NCBI GenBank assembly: GCA_024402135.1 | Contig: JAKSJN010000006.1 | Location: 1 to 64,000, forward strand | Source of the DNA: Bacteroidales bacterium | GTDB lineage: Bacteria > Bacteroidota > Bacteroidia > Bacteroidales > UBA932 | Direction: 5' to 3' | Length of the DNA stretch: 64,000 bases | Shown: piece by piece, positions 1 to 7,356 of the stretch | Position numbering within the stretch: position 1 is the stretch's first letter | How the letters are laid out: each line of letters begins with the position of its first letter | Program-made: the position numbers and the translations under genes | The notes under the pieces: generated by a model | The model's database searches: none | What the model saw: the letters and a program-made list of their open reading frames with translations, nothing else | Told to the model about the DNA's origin: nothing

Positions 1-46
1 CTGACTCTTAATCAGGGTGTCTAGGGTTCGAGCCCCTAAGGGACCA
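1..46 (+). tRNA. tRNA-Lys (CTT), 3' part only
   Basis: The window opens inside the anticodon stem. Bases 1-4 pair with 12-15, the seven-base loop is 5-11 and the anticodon CTT is at 7-9. The variable loop is 17-21, the T arm 22-38 has the usual TTCGAGC loop, the 3' acceptor strand is 39-45 and the discriminator A is at 46. CCA is not encoded. The 5' half lies outside the window. Confidence 0.9.
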
Positions 47-95
47 CACGAAAAAAGCGATGATCAACCCGATCATCGCTTTTTCTGTGTGGTCC
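41..95 (+). terminator. Long hairpin terminator after tRNA-Lys
   Basis: The inner stem 57-65 pairs with 71-79 around a five-base loop and is followed by a T run. The pairing reaches much further out: the last bases of the tRNA (GGGACCACAC) pair with 87-97, so the hairpin takes in the tRNA acceptor end. Read as the tRNA-Lys terminator. Confidence 0.75.
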
Positions 96-111
96 CAGGA
101 CCATCATTCCT

Positions 112-197
112 AGGGGCTCTGCCCCTATAATACCCCGCGGCCTTTGGCCTTCCGTCTGCTGTGCAGACACGGCGTCGGCCGGCGCACTGATGTGCGC
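112..197 (+). repeat. Structured intergenic repeat, copy A
   Basis: This is a chain of small hairpins. Hairpin 1 is AGGGGC/GCCCCT (112-126), GGCC/GGCC is at 139-149, hairpin 2 is GTCTGC/GCAGAC (154-168), and hairpin 3 is GCGCAC/GTGCGC around a TGAT loop (182-197). Bases 119-197 are identical to 272-350 (copy B). The order of parts matches the more distant copies near 23934-24043 and 46891-47003: a G-rich/C-rich hairpin, then GTAA or ATAATA, a C run, CGGCC, a variable hairpin, and a TGAT-loop hairpin. Confidence 0.85.
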
Positions 198-264
198 TTA
201 GTCGAAGAAGTACTATCACAATTGCGGTGGCTTTTTTCGTGTGGTCCCCAGGACGTCTATACCT

Positions 265-350
265 AGAGGCGCTGCCCCTATAATACCCCGCGGCCTTTGG
301 CCTTCCGTCTGCTGTGCAGACACGGCGTCGGCCGGCGCACTGATGTGCGC
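265..350 (+). repeat. Structured intergenic repeat, copy B
   Basis: Second tandem copy, identical to copy A over 79 bases (272-350). Hairpin 1 here is imperfect, AGAGGC/GCCCCT with one A-C mismatch. The TGAT-loop hairpin (335-350) ends one base before the stop codon of the converging flavoprotein gene. The spacer between the copies (198-264) holds at 230-247 a perfect inverted copy of the tRNA-Lys end plus its downstream bases (41-58). Confidence 0.85.
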
Positions 351-351
351 G

Positions 352-1719
352 TTATAGCGATTTGGCGGCGCTGCGGCCGGCGAGGGAGCCTGTGCTGAAG
401 GCGAGCTGGAGGTTGTAGCCACCTGTGTCAGCGTCGACGTCGGTGACTTCGCCGCAGAAGTAGAGGCCTGGGACGACACGTGACTCCATAGTCTTGGCAA
501 TCATGTCGTCGTTGGATACACCGCCGGCAGTGACGACACAGCGTTCATAGCCGACGAAACCTGCAAGCTCGAACTCCCAGCATTTGAGACAACGTGCAAT
601 CTCGTTAAGGCTGACCCAGATCTTTGTGTTGGTACGGCCTCGATGCTCGATGGTTATTATTCCAGGATTGCCCTCCAGAAAGCCCGGGATGAGATCCCAA
701 GGCATGAGTTTGCCTAGAAGTATCCTGCATTTCTCCTTGTCGCTCTTTCCGCGGCTGCGGGGATCCTTCCCCACCTCGTTCCAAAGAGCCTTGACGCGCT
801 CCGTCACATCCTCTATATCAATACCATGCTTCAGGTCGAGCCGCAGTGTCACGCGTGAACCGTTCACCATCGCCTTGACACACTTGCGGCTGAGCTGGAA
901 CCCTAATGGACCCTCGATGCCGCCGTCTGTGAAGTCAACGTCTCCGAATTCCTCCTGGGCCACAGTTCCTTCAATCAGTGAGGACAGGCCGACATTCTTC
1001 AGCTGAATGCCGCACAGCAGCTTTCCATACTCGGAGAGGGGAGTGCTGCGGTCAATATGGCACTTTCCACGAGAAATGATTTCATCAACCTTGTAGCCCT
1101 TTGGTACGAGCGCTGTCAGTGAAGGAAAACACTGGCTGATCTTATGGCCTGTACTCTCAGCCCAGCGCAGTCCGTCTCCGGTAGAACCTGTGGTGGGGTA
1201 GGACAGACCTCCTGTCGCTATGATGAGTTTGCGGCATGTCCAAATGCGGCCGTCCTCGCAGCTGACAGCAAAACCGCCATTTTCAAGGGCTTCAATGCCT
1301 TCTACAGAGCACTCGGTGATGATCTTGACACCATACCGCTGCGCTGCGTTAACAAGGGCGTCAACCACGTCTGAGGCGTGATGTGACTGAGGAAAGGCAC
1401 GGTCTCCACGCTCAACGACTGTAGGCATACCCATGCCTTCGAAGAAGTCGATCACAGCGCTGCTGTTCATGTTGTAGAAAGCAGACTTGACGAAGTTGCT
1501 CTTCGAACGTACGTGTGCGGAAAAGTCGTTCCAGTCTTTGAGGTTGGTGAAGTTGCATCGTCCTTTGCCGGTAATCATGACCTTGCGTGCAGGACGAGGC
1601 ATCCTTTCAAGAACGGTGACCTGCGCTGGATTGCCGTCCTCTGCAAGTGTTCTGGCTGCCGTGTATGCAGCCATGAGACCAGATGCTCCAGCTCCTATGA
1701 TGGCTATTTCGGTTTTCAT
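352..1719 (-). CDS. HI0933/YhiN-family FAD flavoprotein
   Basis: A 455-residue flavoprotein of the HI0933 (YhiN/BaiN-like) family, predicted NAD(P)/FAD-dependent oxidoreductase. The N-terminus carries the dinucleotide-binding GxGxxG motif (IGAGASGL, residues 8-15). A family-typical stretch is PRPARKVMITGKGRCNFTN, and the C-terminal FAD-contact segment reads PGLYFCGEVTDVDADTGGYN. Length is normal for the family. The true substrate is not known for most members; some relatives reduce bile-acid intermediates or have been called aminoacetone oxidases, so no reaction is assigned. The gene stands alone, converges on the repeat region and ends one base from repeat copy B. It is divergent from tRNA-Thr. 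Confidence 0.9.
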   Translation of the reverse strand: MKTEIAIIGAGASGLMAAYTAARTLAEDGNPAQVTVLERMPRPARKVMITGKGRCNFTNLKDWNDFSAHVRSKSNFVKSAFYNMNSSAVIDFFEGMGMPTVVERGDRAFPQSHHASDVVDALVNAAQRYGVKIITECSVEGIEALENGGFAVSCEDGRIWTCRKLIIATGGLSYPTTGSTGDGLRWAESTGHKISQCFPSLTALVPKGYKVDEIISRGKCHIDRSTPLSEYGKLLCGIQLKNVGLSSLIEGTVAQEEFGDVDFTDGGIEGPLGFQLSRKCVKAMVNGSRVTLRLDLKHGIDIEDVTERVKALWNEVGKDPRSRGKSDKEKCRILLGKLMPWDLIPGFLEGNPGIITIEHRGRTNTKIWVSLNEIARCLKCWEFELAGFVGYERCVVTAGGVSNDDMIAKTMESRVVPGLYFCGEVTDVDADTGGYNLQLAFSTGSLAGRSAAKSL

Positions 1720-1744
1720 GGTGGCAAAATTACAATAAAATATC

Positions 1745-1752
1745 TATCTTTG
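1745..1752 (+). promoter_or_regulatory. -7 element of tRNA-Thr
   Basis: TATCTTTG fits the Bacteroidota -7 consensus TAnnTTTG and ends 11 bases before the mature 5' end of tRNA-Thr. No clear -33 TTTG is seen at the expected distance. Confidence 0.6.
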
Positions 1753-1763
1753 CGTCTCTCAAT

Positions 1764-1836
1764 GCCACTTTAGCTCAGTCGGTAGAGCAGCGCATTCGTA
1801 ACGCGCAGGTCGTCAGTTCGAGCCTGATAGGTGGCT
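1764..1836 (+). tRNA. tRNA-Thr (CGT)
   Basis: The cloverleaf is complete over 73 bases. The acceptor GCCACTT pairs with AGGTGGC, the D arm starts GCTC, the anticodon loop is TTCGTAA with anticodon CGT, and the T arm is GTCAG-TTCGAGC-CTGAT. The last pair of the anticodon stem (31-39) is an A-C mismatch. CCA is not encoded. Confidence 0.95.
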
Positions 1837-1842
1837 CTATTA

Positions 1843-1913
1843 TAAGGAGGAGGCGACTCCCCCTGTAACAAATACAAAAGGAGGAGGATGATTTCCCCCT
1901 CCTTTTCTTTTTA
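1843..1913 (+). terminator. Terminator after tRNA-Thr, with a partial repeat hairpin
   Basis: The main hairpin pairs AAAAGGAGG (from 1876) with CCTCCTTTT (to about 1905) and is followed by a T-rich run. Just before it, 1843-1870 looks like the first hairpin of the repeat family (GGAGGCGACTCC followed by CCCTGTAAC), without the rest of the element. The hairpin probably also serves the converging M3 peptidase gene. Confidence 0.65.
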
Positions 1914-1926
1914 TCGTATCCCCGGA

Positions 1927-4020
1927 CTAGAGACCGCGGTTCTCAAGGAGACCCTTGATTTCAGGCTGACGGCCGCGGAAGTTCTGGTACATCTTGCTTC
2001 CTGAATCGATGCCGCCGGGAGTGAGTACATACTTGCGGAATCTTTCTGCAACTTCCTGGTTGAAGATGTCGCCTGTCTCTACGAATGCCTGGAATGCATC
2101 ACAGTCGAGAACCTCTGACCAGATGTAGCTGTAATAACCGGCAGCATAGCCTCCGCCGATAGAGTGGCTGAAGTTGGTCACACTGTAACGTGGAAGGATC
2201 TGTGCAGGAATTCCTCTCTGGTTCATTACCTCGGTCTGGAACTTCATCACGTCAAGGTCTTCAGGAACGTTTGCAAGGGTATGGAGATCCATGTCGACGA
2301 GAGCAGCCGCTACAAGCTCTGTGGTAGCGAAGCCCTGACCGTACTTGCTGCTGGCCTGGATCTTCTCGATGAGCTCATCAGGAATGGTCTCGCCGGTCTT
2401 GTAGTGCTTGGCGTATACCTTGAGTACCTCTGGCTCGAATGCCCAGTGCTCGTTGATCTGTGATGGAAGCTCTACGAAGTCACGCTCGGTTCCGCTGGTA
2501 CCGCTGTACTTTACGTTGCGGAAGAATGAATGGAGTGCATGGCCGAACTCATGGAACATTGTCTCTACGTTGTCGAGGGTCTGAAGAGCAGGCTTGTCGG
2601 CAGAAGGGAGGGTCATGTTGCATACGTTGGTCACGATCGGCTGTACGCGCTGTGCACCGTCATAGGTCTGGCCGCGGAAGCCGCCGCACCATGCACCTGC
2701 GCCCTTGCCGTCACGAGGGAAGTAATCACTGTAGAAGATGGCGATGACGTTGCCGTCCTTGTCGATAACATCCCATGACTTGGCTGTAGCCTCGTACTGT
2801 GGATAGTCCTCGGTTCTCTCGTTGAAAGAGAGACCGTAGAGCTTGTTTGCAACGTAGAAGATTCCCTGCTGGACAGCATTGATCTCGAGGTACTCGGAAA
2901 TCTCAGCCTCATCAACGTTGAACTTTGCCTTCTTTGCCTTGTCGAGGTAGTACATGTAGTCCCATCTCTGTGGCTGTCCCTTGACCTTGTCTGCCTTCAT
3001 CATGGCCTTGATGTCGGCAATTTCCTCCTGTGCCTTTGCAACGGCAGGAGTCCATACCTGGTCGAGGAGGTTGTATACGTTTGCTGCGTTCTCGGCCATC
3101 TTGGTACCGAGCTGTGAAGCTGCATAGTCGGTGTAGCCCATGATCTGTGCCTTGCGTGCGCGGAGGCGGATGATCTCTGCTGCGATGGCCTTGTTGTCAT
3201 ACTGGTCACCATGGTTGCAGCGGTCGTTGTACATGAGATATACCTTCTTGCGGAGCTCGCGGTTCTTGCAGTACTGGAGCACAGGATTGCAGCTCGGACG
3301 CTGCATGTTGAACGCATACTTGCCCTTCTGGCCAATCTTCTCGGCGAGTTCGGCTGCCTGGTCGATATTTGCCTGTGGAAGGCCTTCGAGCTCCTTCAGA
3401 GACTCTGCGATGACATAGGTGTTGTTGGTGTCATGGAGCAGGTTCTGGCTGAACTGGAGCTGGAGGTTGGAAAGCTCGAGATTGATCTTTGCGACCTCGT
3501 CCTTCTGGGCCTGGCTGAGGAGTGCACCTCCGTTGACATATCTGTCATAGGTCTTCTTGAGGAGTGACTTCTGCTCGGCGTTGAGGTTGTACTTCGCCTG
3601 GTTGTCATACACGTACTTGATCTTTGCGAAAAGATCGGAGTTCATGCTGATGAAGTTGCTCAGCTCTGACGACAGAGGAGACATCTCCTGGGCGAGTGCC
3701 TGGAATTCAGGGGTGGAATTGGAACTGTTGAGAGTGCTCCATACGCTTCTTGTGCGGCTGAGTGTCTCGCCAGCCTTGTCGAGAGCGACGATCACGTTCT
3801 CGAAAGTCGGCTCATCCGTGTTGTTGATGATGGCAAGGATCTCCTTGCGCTCCTCGTCCATTCCCACGAGCATGCCTTCACGGTAGTTGTCCATGGTGAA
3901 CTTCTCGAAAGGAGGAATCTCATAAGGTGTTCCGTACCTTTTCTGGAGGAAAGGATTCTGTGCAAGGGCTGAAATTGACGCAGTCGCAAGTACTGCGCAT
4001 AGGAGCATTCTTCTGTTCAT
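1927..4020 (-). CDS. M3-family peptidyl-dipeptidase (Dcp-like)
   Basis: A 697-residue zinc metallopeptidase of family M3, most like peptidyl-dipeptidase Dcp, which removes dipeptides from peptide C-termini. A signal peptide (residues 1-20, ending ALA|Q) points to periplasmic export. The zinc site HEFGH is at residues 490-494, inside the family-typical ETMFHEFGHALHSFF. The third zinc ligand is expected in the downstream segment PSQINEHW. Length matches bacterial Dcp. It lies 15 bases behind the diaminopimelate dehydrogenase gene and is probably cotranscribed with it. A role in recycling peptides is inferred from the family only. Confidence 0.93.
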   Translation of the reverse strand: MNRRMLLCAVLATASISALAQNPFLQKRYGTPYEIPPFEKFTMDNYREGMLVGMDEERKEILAIINNTDEPTFENVIVALDKAGETLSRTRSVWSTLNSSNSTPEFQALAQEMSPLSSELSNFISMNSDLFAKIKYVYDNQAKYNLNAEQKSLLKKTYDRYVNGGALLSQAQKDEVAKINLELSNLQLQFSQNLLHDTNNTYVIAESLKELEGLPQANIDQAAELAEKIGQKGKYAFNMQRPSCNPVLQYCKNRELRKKVYLMYNDRCNHGDQYDNKAIAAEIIRLRARKAQIMGYTDYAASQLGTKMAENAANVYNLLDQVWTPAVAKAQEEIADIKAMMKADKVKGQPQRWDYMYYLDKAKKAKFNVDEAEISEYLEINAVQQGIFYVANKLYGLSFNERTEDYPQYEATAKSWDVIDKDGNVIAIFYSDYFPRDGKGAGAWCGGFRGQTYDGAQRVQPIVTNVCNMTLPSADKPALQTLDNVETMFHEFGHALHSFFRNVKYSGTSGTERDFVELPSQINEHWAFEPEVLKVYAKHYKTGETIPDELIEKIQASSKYGQGFATTELVAAALVDMDLHTLANVPEDLDVMKFQTEVMNQRGIPAQILPRYSVTNFSHSIGGGYAAGYYSYIWSEVLDCDAFQAFVETGDIFNQEVAERFRKYVLTPGGIDSGSKMYQNFRGRQPEIKGLLENRGL

Positions 4021-4035
4021 ATTGTCTTTGTTAAA

Positions 4036-4935
4036 TTATACGAGGTGTGCGATGAGTTCCTCACGGTCGCCGCAGAGCATATCGATCACAGGAATCTCGA
4101 TCATGGTGTATGCACCAGGCTGCTGCTTCATGGAAGCACGCGCTACGTTTACGAGAACCTGAGCGGTGAGCGCAGGGTTGTTGATCTTCATGTTGAACTC
4201 GAACATCTGGTTGTGGGTCTTGCCTGACACACCCTTGCGCACGAGGTTCACACCGTGCCCTACATCGTTGAGGTCATCTACGCATGCAACCTGCTGTACG
4301 TGGGTCTCGTCATTCACAAAGTATGGGTCTGCCTTGATGGCAGCTTCTACGGTCTTGAAATCAGCACCTTCCTCAAGCTCTACGTATACCATGCGGCGAT
4401 GGATTCCGGTGCCTACAGGAATGGTCATTGAAAGAGCGTCACGAACGCCTTCGATAGCGCGGACTGCAACGCTGTGACCCATTGAACGGCCAGGGCCGAA
4501 ATTGGTATATGAAACACCCTTTGGTGCGAGGCTCTGCATAAGAGAGCGTACGATAGAGTCTGATCCTGGATCCCAGCCTGCAGAGATCACGCTGACAGCG
4601 TTGTTAGCCTTGGCAACAGAGTCGAGGCTGCGGCGGAGATCTACGATCTGGGTGTGGATGTCGAAGCTGTCAACGGTATTGATACCGAGTGCGAGGCACT
4701 TCTTTGCGTACTCTTCAACCTTGCGGGTAGGGGTTGCGAGGATGGCCACGTCAACGTCCTCAAGTTCTGTGATGTCCTTCACTACCTTGTATGAAGCGAG
4801 CTCAGCTGGCTTGTTATCAGCGCCTGCGCGGCGCACGATACCTGCTACTTCGAAATCTGGAGCTGCCTCGAGTGCATCGAGGGAATATTTGCCGATGTTG
4901 CCGTAACCGACAATGGCTGCACGGATCTTTTTCAT
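4036..4935 (-). CDS. ddh: meso-Diaminopimelate D-dehydrogenase
   Basis: This 299-residue NADPH enzyme makes meso-2,6-diaminopimelate from L-2-amino-6-oxopimelate (tetrahydrodipicolinate) in one step, feeding lysine and peptidoglycan synthesis. The Rossmann motif VGYGNIGKYSLDAL (residues 9-22) is followed by the family-typical DSFDIHTQI, SAGWDPGSDS and GPGRSMGHSVA stretches. Length and these motifs agree with the Ddh family. It is the first gene of a pair with the M3 peptidase. A -7-like TAAATTTG is on the minus strand at 5006-4999. In Bacteroidales this route commonly replaces the longer acylated routes. Confidence 0.95.
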   Translation of the reverse strand: MKKIRAAIVGYGNIGKYSLDALEAAPDFEVAGIVRRAGADNKPAELASYKVVKDITELEDVDVAILATPTRKVEEYAKKCLALGINTVDSFDIHTQIVDLRRSLDSVAKANNAVSVISAGWDPGSDSIVRSLMQSLAPKGVSYTNFGPGRSMGHSVAVRAIEGVRDALSMTIPVGTGIHRRMVYVELEEGADFKTVEAAIKADPYFVNDETHVQQVACVDDLNDVGHGVNLVRKGVSGKTHNQMFEFNMKINNPALTAQVLVNVARASMKQQPGAYTMIEIPVIDMLCGDREELIAHLV

Positions 4936-4998
4936 GTGTGTCTAGAAAGTTAATTGGTTGTTAAGTCTCATTTTGATGTGCGGAGATTTCCACGGACG

Positions 4999-5006
4999 CA
5001 AATTTA
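4999..5006 (-). promoter_or_regulatory. -7 element before ddh
   Basis: TAAATTTG on the minus strand fits TAnnTTTG and lies 63 bases before the ddh start codon. No convincing -33 box was seen. Confidence 0.45.
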
Positions 5007-5021
5007 CGATTTTTTGCGTAA

Positions 5022-7256
5022 TTACAGATATTGTCCGGTGATTGAGCTTTGCGATGCGGCGAGTTGACCGGCGCTTCCTTCGAAGGTGATTTCTCCTCCC
5101 TGTTCTCCGGCACCTGGACCGAGCTCGATGACATAGTCGGACTGCTTTATGACGTCTGTGTTATGCTCGATGACGTAAACAGTGTTGCCGGCGTCCACCA
5201 TGCTGTTGAACAGACCGAGGATCCGCTCGACATCGCTGAGATGAAGGCCGTCGGTCGGCTCGTCAATCACGAATATCTTTCCCTTCTCGCCAAGGTGTGA
5301 TGCCAACTTCATACGCTGGAGTTCACCGCCCGAAAGTGTTGACAGTGCCTGGTTCAGGTGTATGTACGACAGGCCTGTGAGCATCAGCGGCTTCAGCTTC
5401 TCCGCTATCACTGTCCCTGCGAAGAACTCGCTGGCCTTTTCTATTGAAAGATCCATCACCTCGGCGATATTGAGCCCGTTATACCTGTATTCAAGAGCCT
5501 CGGGAGCGTATCTGAGTCCTCCGCAGGCTTCGCAGACAGTCTCGATGTCATCCATGAATGCCATCTCGGAGACTATTACGCCCTTTCCGCCGCAGACAGG
5601 ACATGCGCCCTTGCCGTTGAATGTGAAATAGTCGGCCTTGACCTTGCCGGCCTTCGCGAACAGTTTGCGTATGTCTCCCGCAACATCGATGTATGTGGCC
5701 GGTGTCGACCTCATTGAAACACCTATGCTCTTCTGGGATATGTATACAATGTCTTTCTCTTGCCTCATGAAACAATCCATAAGGCTGCTCTTGCCGGAAC
5801 CTGCCACGCCGCATACCGTGACGAGAACCCCGAGGGGGAGTCTTGCAGATACGTTCTTGAGGTTGTGGAAAGAGGCATTCTCAATCTGGCACCAACCGCT
5901 GGGAGTGCGTGGATCGCTTTTGATGCCGCAGGCTGCGCTCATCATCCTGCCTGTCGCAGTTCCGCTTCCAAGCAGTTTTTCGTAAGGCCCCTCATACAGA
6001 ACCTCACCGCCGGCAGCTCCCGGCCCGGGGCCCATGTCCACGATGTGGTCTGCGATACGTATCATCTCCTTGTGGTGCTCTACAAGAATGACAGTGTTGC
6101 CATGATCCCTGAGACGGCGCACAGAGTCGGTCATGAGACGTATGTCGTGATTGTGCAGCCCGACGCTCGGCTCATCCAGTATATACAGTACGTCAGTCAG
6201 GGATGAGTTGATGTACTTGGCAATCTTGCATCGCTGGGCTTCGCCGCCGGAAAGAGTTCCGATAGGGCGGTCCAGGCTCAGGTATCCCAGGCCGATCTGT
6301 TCCAGCGCATCCAGGCGCTGGCAGATGGATTCTTTCATGTCGACGGCCAGAGGGTCGCTTATGCTGCGCATCCATCGGTTGAGGGCGCTGATCGACATCG
6401 CACAGACCTCGGCGATGTTCTTGCCCTCGATGTGGCAGGCAAGCACGCGCTGCGCCAATCGTGTTCCACCACAGTCGGGACATACTCCCATGGTCAGCAT
6501 AGGGTTGAGCACGCTGCTGTGCAGCAGGCCTTCCTCGCTGTTGATGATGCTTCGGTACATACGCGGTATGAGTCCTTCGTACTTCGCGGTGCGAGGCCAG
6601 TTCGAAGGTGGGTTCTTCAGTTTGATCTGCGGTGAGTTCAGGAACAGATCCAGCTCTTCGGGGGAGTAGTCCCTGATTTTCTTGTCCAGGTCGAACAGAC
6701 CGCTGTGGGCATAGCGTATCCATCGCCATCCTCCCTTGTGAAAGGCTATGTAGTGGATGGTGTCTTCGTCATTCAGACTCTTGTCGAAATCCACGAGCTT
6801 GTGTATGTCGAGCTCGCGTATCTCGCCAAGTCCTGAGCATCTTGGGCAGCTGCCCTGCGGGTGGTTGAATGAGAACGAGTCGCTGTAGCCTACGAAAGGC
6901 TTGCCTACGCGCGAGAAAAGGAGACGCACCAGCGAATAGATGTCTGTGTAGGTGCCGAGGGTGGACCGGCTGTTCTGTGCCGGCTTCTTCTGGTCTATCA
7001 CGATGGCGATAGGCAGACCTTCTATGCTGCCTACATGCGGACGGCCGTATTTTGGCAGATACTGCTGTACGAAAGCCGGAAAGGTGTCGTTGAGTTCGCG
7101 CCTTGACTTTGCGGCTATGGTGTCCAGGACGAGGGAACTCTTGCCTGAACCGGATACTCCTGTGAAGACGGTGATTTTTCCTTTTGGTATCTCTATGTCG
7201 ATGTGCTTGAGATTGTTCTCGTACGCATCACGTATGATTATCTTGTCCTGTGACAT
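5022..7256 (-). CDS. Short UvrA paralogue (UvrA2/DrrC-type ABC ATPase)
   Basis: A 744-residue soluble twin ABC ATPase of the UvrA family. Walker A motifs are GVSGSGKSS (residues 33-41) and GVAGSGKSS in the second half. Signature motifs are LSGGEAQR and LSGGELQR, and zinc-finger cysteine pairs are CPRC, CPDC, CPVC and CEAC. At 744 residues it is about 200 shorter than housekeeping UvrA (about 940), which suggests that the UvrB-contact region is reduced or missing. Such paralogues have been linked to DNA-damage tolerance or to resistance against DNA-binding drugs; which applies here cannot be read from the sequence. It is monocistronic, with TAATTTTG upstream. Confidence 0.88.
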   Translation of the reverse strand: MSQDKIIIRDAYENNLKHIDIEIPKGKITVFTGVSGSGKSSLVLDTIAAKSRRELNDTFPAFVQQYLPKYGRPHVGSIEGLPIAIVIDQKKPAQNSRSTLGTYTDIYSLVRLLFSRVGKPFVGYSDSFSFNHPQGSCPRCSGLGEIRELDIHKLVDFDKSLNDEDTIHYIAFHKGGWRWIRYAHSGLFDLDKKIRDYSPEELDLFLNSPQIKLKNPPSNWPRTAKYEGLIPRMYRSIINSEEGLLHSSVLNPMLTMGVCPDCGGTRLAQRVLACHIEGKNIAEVCAMSISALNRWMRSISDPLAVDMKESICQRLDALEQIGLGYLSLDRPIGTLSGGEAQRCKIAKYINSSLTDVLYILDEPSVGLHNHDIRLMTDSVRRLRDHGNTVILVEHHKEMIRIADHIVDMGPGPGAAGGEVLYEGPYEKLLGSGTATGRMMSAACGIKSDPRTPSGWCQIENASFHNLKNVSARLPLGVLVTVCGVAGSGKSSLMDCFMRQEKDIVYISQKSIGVSMRSTPATYIDVAGDIRKLFAKAGKVKADYFTFNGKGACPVCGGKGVIVSEMAFMDDIETVCEACGGLRYAPEALEYRYNGLNIAEVMDLSIEKASEFFAGTVIAEKLKPLMLTGLSYIHLNQALSTLSGGELQRMKLASHLGEKGKIFVIDEPTDGLHLSDVERILGLFNSMVDAGNTVYVIEHNTDVIKQSDYVIELGPGAGEQGGEITFEGSAGQLAASQSSITGQYL

Positions 7257-7275
7257 CGGATTTCAGTTTGCCGTC

Positions 7276-7283
7276 CAAAATTA
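7276..7283 (-). promoter_or_regulatory. -7 element before the UvrA paralogue
   Basis: TAATTTTG on the minus strand, 19 bases before the start codon, fits TAnnTTTG. Confidence 0.5.
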
Positions 7284-7303
7284 CTCCAAAAACTCAAAAG
7301 AGA

Positions 7304-7326
7304 AAAGCGGCCCATATGGACCGCTT
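7304..7326 (-). terminator. Terminator of the GH9 gene
   Basis: AAGCGG pairs with CCGCTT around CCCATATGGA. On the minus strand the hairpin is followed by TTTTCTCTTTT. It lies between the end of the GH9 gene and the promoter of the UvrA paralogue. Confidence 0.75.
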
Positions 7327-7356
7327 CCCAAATATATGTCTATATCAGAATACCTG

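Noticed and set aside
86-350. CRISPR array
   Set aside because: Only two repeat units, each with several inner hairpins and no regular spacers; no cas genes.
1-350. Integrated element or att site at tRNA-Lys
   Set aside because: No integrase, and the copies of the tRNA end are short and inverted, not the direct repeat expected of an attachment site.
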